A stretch of 64,000 nucleotides of DNA, from the NCBI RefSeq assembly GCF_026017845.1, contig NZ_CP100416.1, forward strand, positions 4,187,615-4,251,614, read 5' to 3'. The DNA comes from Amycolatopsis mediterranei (lineage in GTDB: Bacteria; Actinomycetota; Actinomycetes; Mycobacteriales; Pseudonocardiaceae). The translations under genes and the position numbers were made by a program. This document shows positions 60,972-64,000 of this stretch, one piece after another (the first letter of the stretch is position 1; each line of letters opens with the position of its first letter). Under the pieces are notes generated by a model. The model was not told the origin of the DNA. It searched no databases and saw nothing but the letters and a program-made list of their open reading frames with translations.

Positions 60972-63785
60972 GTGGAATTCGATCGTCGCACGGCGTTGGT
61001 CATCGGCACGGTGGGTGCGGCCGGCGCGGGGCTGTCCGCGCTCAACGTCCCGCCGCCGGGCGGAGCCGGTGCGGCGCCTGCCGTTCCGGTGACTCAGACC
61101 ATGCTCCTGACCGGGGCCGACGCCGACCACACCGTCGACTGGGAGTTCCAGGTGACGGCCGGGCGGCGCGCGGGGGAGTGGGCCACGATCCCGACGCCGT
61201 CGAACTGGGAGTGCCACGGCTTCGGCAGTTACCACTACGGCGGCGACCTCGTCCCGACGGAGAAGGGCCACTACCGCCACTCGTTCACGCCGCCGGCGTC
61301 GTGGGCCGGGCGGCGGATCTTCCTGGTGTTCGAGGCGGCCATGACCGACGCCGACGTGCGGGTCAACGGGGTCTCGGCGGGGCCGGTGCACCAGGGCGGC
61401 TTCTACCGCTTCCGCTACGACGTGACGGCTTTGCTGCGGCTCGGCGAGGCGAATCTGCTCGAGGTGACCGTCAGCAAGGAATCGGCGGACAATTCGGTGA
61501 ACGACGCCGAGCGCCGCGGTGACTTCTGGAACTTCGGCGGGATCTTCCGGCCGGTGTCGCTGCAGGCGTACCCGGCCGCCGGGATCGACCGCGTCGCGAT
61601 CGAAGCCCGCGCGGACGGGACCTTCGCCGCCCAGGTCACGCTCGCCGGGGTGAGCGCGGCGGCCCGGCTGACCGCGCAGCTGCGCCGGCTCGACGGTACG
61701 GCCGTCGGCGGCGCCTTCTCGGTCGCCGTCGGGAGCGGCGCGACCAGTGCGACCCTGAGCACCACCGCGGCCCAGCCCCGGTTGTGGACGGCCGAAACGC
61801 CGAACCTCCACCAGCTCGAGCTGACGCTCGCGAGCGCCACCGGCGTGCCACTGCACAGCGTCGTCGAGCGCTTCGGGTTCCGCACGGTCGAAGTCCGGAC
61901 CGGCGACGGCATCTACGTCAACGGGAAGCGAATCGTCCTCAAAGGAGCGAACCGGCACACGTTCTGGCCGACCTCCGGCCGGGCCTCGAGCCCGCGCCTG
62001 GCCCGGCTGGACATCGGGCTGATGAAGGACATGAACATGAACGCCGTCCGGATGTCGCACTACCCGCCGGACGCGTACTTCCTCGACCTCTGCGACGAGC
62101 TCGGGCTCTACGTCCTGGACGAACTGACCGGCTGGCAGCACCACTACGACGAGGGCGTCGGGGCGCCGCTGGTCGAGGCGCTGGTGGAACGCGACGTCAA
62201 CCACCCGTCGATCCTGTTCTGGGACAACGGGAACGAAGGCGGCTGGAACACGGCGCTGGACGACGACTTCGGCCGGTACGACCCCCAGCGGCGGGCGGTG
62301 CTGCACCCGTGGACGACGTTCAGCGGCGTCGACACGAGTCATTACCAGACCTACAGCAGCACCGCGAGCAAGGTCGCCGGCGCCACGATCTTCATGCCGA
62401 CCGAGTTCCTGCACGGCCTCTACGACGGCGGCGCCGGAGCCGGGTTGAACGACTACTGGAAACTGATGGGCGGGGCGCAGCGCTCGGCGGGTGGGTTCAT
62501 CTGGGCGCTCGTCGACGAAAGCGTCGTGCGTGACGACCGTGGCGGGGTGCTTGACACCAACGGCAGCCGCGCTCCCGACGGCATTCTCGGGCCGTACCGG
62601 GAGAAAGAAGGCAGCTTCTTCACGATCAAGGACATCTGGTCACCGGTCCAGCCGGCCAATCCCGCTTACTACGACTCGGTCTTTCCGGCGTCGTTCGACA
62701 AGACGGTGAAGCTCGTCAACCGGTACGACTTCACGAACCTCCGGACGTGCCGGTTCGGCTGGCAGCTGCTGGCGTTCCCCGCACCCGGCGGGGGATCCGG
62801 TCACCGGGTGCTCGCCCAAGGCGAGGCGGGCGCGCCGGATGTCGCGCCGGGGGCCACCGGCGCGGTGACGCTCGGCCTGCCCGCCGACTGGACCGGCGCC
62901 GACGCGCTGCGGCTGAGCGTGACCGATCCGACCGGCCGGGACGTCGCGGGCTGGACGTGGCGCATCCGCAAGGCGCCGGACTTCGCGGCCGGCCTGGTCA
63001 AGCCGGCGACCACGGGCAGCGTCACCGCGGCCGAGACGGCCGCCGACGTCACGCTCGTCGCCGGGGGCACCCGGGTCACCATCGGCAAGGCCGACGGGCG
63101 GCTGACCGGCGTGCGCCGCGGCAGCACGCCGGTGTCGCTGGCCAACGGCCCCGCCCCGGCCGGCGGGACGGCCACGCTCACCGGGTTCAGCCACTTCCGC
63201 GACGGCACCGGCTGGGTCGTGCAGGCCGACTACAGCGGCGACCTGACGTCGGTGCGCTGGCGCTTGGACGCCAACGGCTGGTTGCGGCTGGAGTACCGCT
63301 ACCGCGCCACCGGCGACCACGACCACCTCGGCGTGAACTTCGACTACCCGGAGGCGAACGTCCGGGGCCTGACCTGGCTCGGGGACGGGCCGTACCGCGT
63401 CTACAAGAACCGGCTGCGCGGGGTGCAGCCCGACGTCTGGCACAAGCCGTACAACGACACCGCGACCGGGGCGAGCGGGTTCGCCTACCCGGAGTTCAAG
63501 GGCTACCACGCGCGGACCTGCTGGGCGGTGCTGGACACCACCGAAGGCGCGGTTACGGTGGTCGCCGCGGAGGAGGGCTTGTTCCTGCGGTTGTTCACCC
63601 CGGCGGTGGGCCCGGACCCGCAAAACGCCGTGGTCACCTACCCGGCCGGGGGAATCTCGCTCCTCGACGGCATCGCGCCGATCGGCAACAAGTTCCACGG
63701 CGTCGCGGCGCTGGGCCCGGAGAGCCGCCCGAACACGGCCACCGGCGACTACCACCGCACCGTGTATTTCCGCTTCGACGCGTGA
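60972..63785 (+). CDS. Secreted GH2-family glycoside hydrolase
   Basis: 937 residues. The GTG at 60972 follows TCGGAGGCACC and puts a Tat-like FDRRTALVIGTVGAAGAG at the N-terminus. Sugar-binding domain (WATIPTPSNWECHGFG, YRHSFTPPASWAGRRIFLVF), Ig-like domain, then a GH2 TIM barrel with GIYVNGKRIVLKGANRHTFW, acid/base NHPSILFWDNGNEGG and a candidate nucleophile Glu in FMPTEFLHGL. The 350-residue C-terminal part is a beta-sandwich/beta-galactosidase small-chain-like region. The exact specificity (galactosidase, glucuronidase or other) is not clear. The 216-bp upstream gap has an AT-rich TGTCATATATCA near 60889 that may be part of its promoter. Confidence 0.85.
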   Translation: MEFDRRTALVIGTVGAAGAGLSALNVPPPGGAGAAPAVPVTQTMLLTGADADHTVDWEFQVTAGRRAGEWATIPTPSNWECHGFGSYHYGGDLVPTEKGHYRHSFTPPASWAGRRIFLVFEAAMTDADVRVNGVSAGPVHQGGFYRFRYDVTALLRLGEANLLEVTVSKESADNSVNDAERRGDFWNFGGIFRPVSLQAYPAAGIDRVAIEARADGTFAAQVTLAGVSAAARLTAQLRRLDGTAVGGAFSVAVGSGATSATLSTTAAQPRLWTAETPNLHQLELTLASATGVPLHSVVERFGFRTVEVRTGDGIYVNGKRIVLKGANRHTFWPTSGRASSPRLARLDIGLMKDMNMNAVRMSHYPPDAYFLDLCDELGLYVLDELTGWQHHYDEGVGAPLVEALVERDVNHPSILFWDNGNEGGWNTALDDDFGRYDPQRRAVLHPWTTFSGVDTSHYQTYSSTASKVAGATIFMPTEFLHGLYDGGAGAGLNDYWKLMGGAQRSAGGFIWALVDESVVRDDRGGVLDTNGSRAPDGILGPYREKEGSFFTIKDIWSPVQPANPAYYDSVFPASFDKTVKLVNRYDFTNLRTCRFGWQLLAFPAPGGGSGHRVLAQGEAGAPDVAPGATGAVTLGLPADWTGADALRLSVTDPTGRDVAGWTWRIRKAPDFAAGLVKPATTGSVTAAETAADVTLVAGGTRVTIGKADGRLTGVRRGSTPVSLANGPAPAGGTATLTGFSHFRDGTGWVVQADYSGDLTSVRWRLDANGWLRLEYRYRATGDHDHLGVNFDYPEANVRGLTWLGDGPYRVYKNRLRGVQPDVWHKPYNDTATGASGFAYPEFKGYHARTCWAVLDTTEGAVTVVAAEEGLFLRLFTPAVGPDPQNAVVTYPAGGISLLDGIAPIGNKFHGVAALGPESRPNTATGDYHRTVYFRFDA

Positions 63786-63839
63786 GACACGCCCACCGGA
63801 GAAGCAGTCCGAGCCGACCCATAGTGAAAGGTCAACGGA

Positions 63840-64000
63840 ATGTTCCCCTCGAGCTCCCGTCGGTGGTCGCGCCTGCGGGTCGTGACCGCGGTGATCGCCG
63901 CCGTCGCCGCGGTGACGGCGGTCGTGCCCGCTGCCACCGCGGCGGCTGCCGGGTCCACGGTGACCGGCGTGGCGTCCGGACGGTGCCTCGACGTCGTCGG
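63840..64000 (+). CDS. Secreted protein with N-terminal CBM13, cut by right edge
   Basis: The first 53 codons are visible: a long signal peptide (RLRVVTAVIAAVAAVTAVVP, AATAAAAG) followed by TVTGVASGRCLDVVG, the start of a ricin-type beta-trefoil. GTGAAAGGTCAACGG precedes the ATG, 54 bp after the GH2 stop, so it is probably co-transcribed. The catalytic domain lies beyond the window. Confidence 0.7.
   Translation, partial: MFPSSSRRWSRLRVVTAVIAAVAAVTAVVPAATAAAAGSTVTGVASGRCLDVV

Noticed and set aside
1..64000. CRISPR arrays, tRNA or rRNA genes, phage attachment sites
   Set aside because: Reading through the window I saw no regularly spaced repeats, cloverleaf-like tRNA sequences or rRNA segments; a dedicated scan was not possible.

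Overview
The window is 64 kb of very high-GC DNA with actinomycete traits: GTG starts, Tat and Sec signal peptides on many secreted enzymes, ricin-type (CBM13) lectin modules, and TetR, MarR, LysR and LacI-style regulation. A Pseudonocardiales (Amycolatopsis-like) soil actinomycete is the best guess, but this is inference; no rRNA, tRNA or other taxonomic marker is present.

Region A (1-24.8 kb) is mainly a secreted plant-polysaccharide island. In order it holds a GH106-like rhamnosidase (cut by the left edge), a GH78 alpha-L-rhamnosidase, a broken rhamnogalacturonan acetylesterase, a GH53 galactanase, a GH115 alpha-glucuronidase, a frameshifted CE4 deacetylase, a GH43 arabinanase, an SGNH acetylesterase with an N-terminal CE2-type domain, and a PET-hydrolase/cutinase-fold enzyme carrying a CBM13. 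Together they would strip rhamnose, galactan, arabinan, glucuronyl and acetyl decorations from pectin and xylan. Palindromes resembling LacI-family operators lie in front of the rhamnosidases, of the GH53/GH115 pair and of GH43. A redox and regulator block (two TetR paralogues, quinone-oxidoreductase-like MDR, DUF998 membrane protein, SnoaL-like protein) and a stretch of decayed genes (11.1-14.3 kb) interrupt the island.

Region B (24.9-39.4 kb, minus strand) is a five-gene NRPS/PKS operon with mostly overlapping genes: A-PCP, then C-PCP-C, then a free PCP, then a free A domain, then a 2680-residue KS-AT-ACP-C-A-PCP-TE-MFS protein. The order suggests a short aliphatic peptide extended by one malonate and a final glycine, released by a thioesterase with Cys in the nucleophile position and exported by its own fused transporter. 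The product is unknown.

Region C (39.9-40.8 kb) is an IS graveyard flanking the operon. Region D (40.9-46.2 kb) is a six-gene locus: an OmpR-type two-component system, a transmembrane flavin reductase, an FMN-binding lipoprotein-like protein, ApbE and a DUF2231 membrane protein. It looks like a regulated extracytoplasmic flavin-based electron-transfer module. Region E (46.3-56 kb) has a double VOC protein, a NarL-type two-component system with a 43-residue membrane peptide, a P450 stub overlapping an FAD monooxygenase, a methyltransferase, a nested IS256/IS30 wreck, and TetR/SDR/Lrp/EamA genes.

Region F (57.2-60.8 kb) is a redox/esterase operon (MDR, HSL-type esterase, NmrA-like) followed by a MarR gene. 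The promoters share one palindromic element, so the MarR protein probably controls both. Region G (61-64 kb) returns to secreted glycosidases: a GH2 enzyme and the start of another CBM13 protein.
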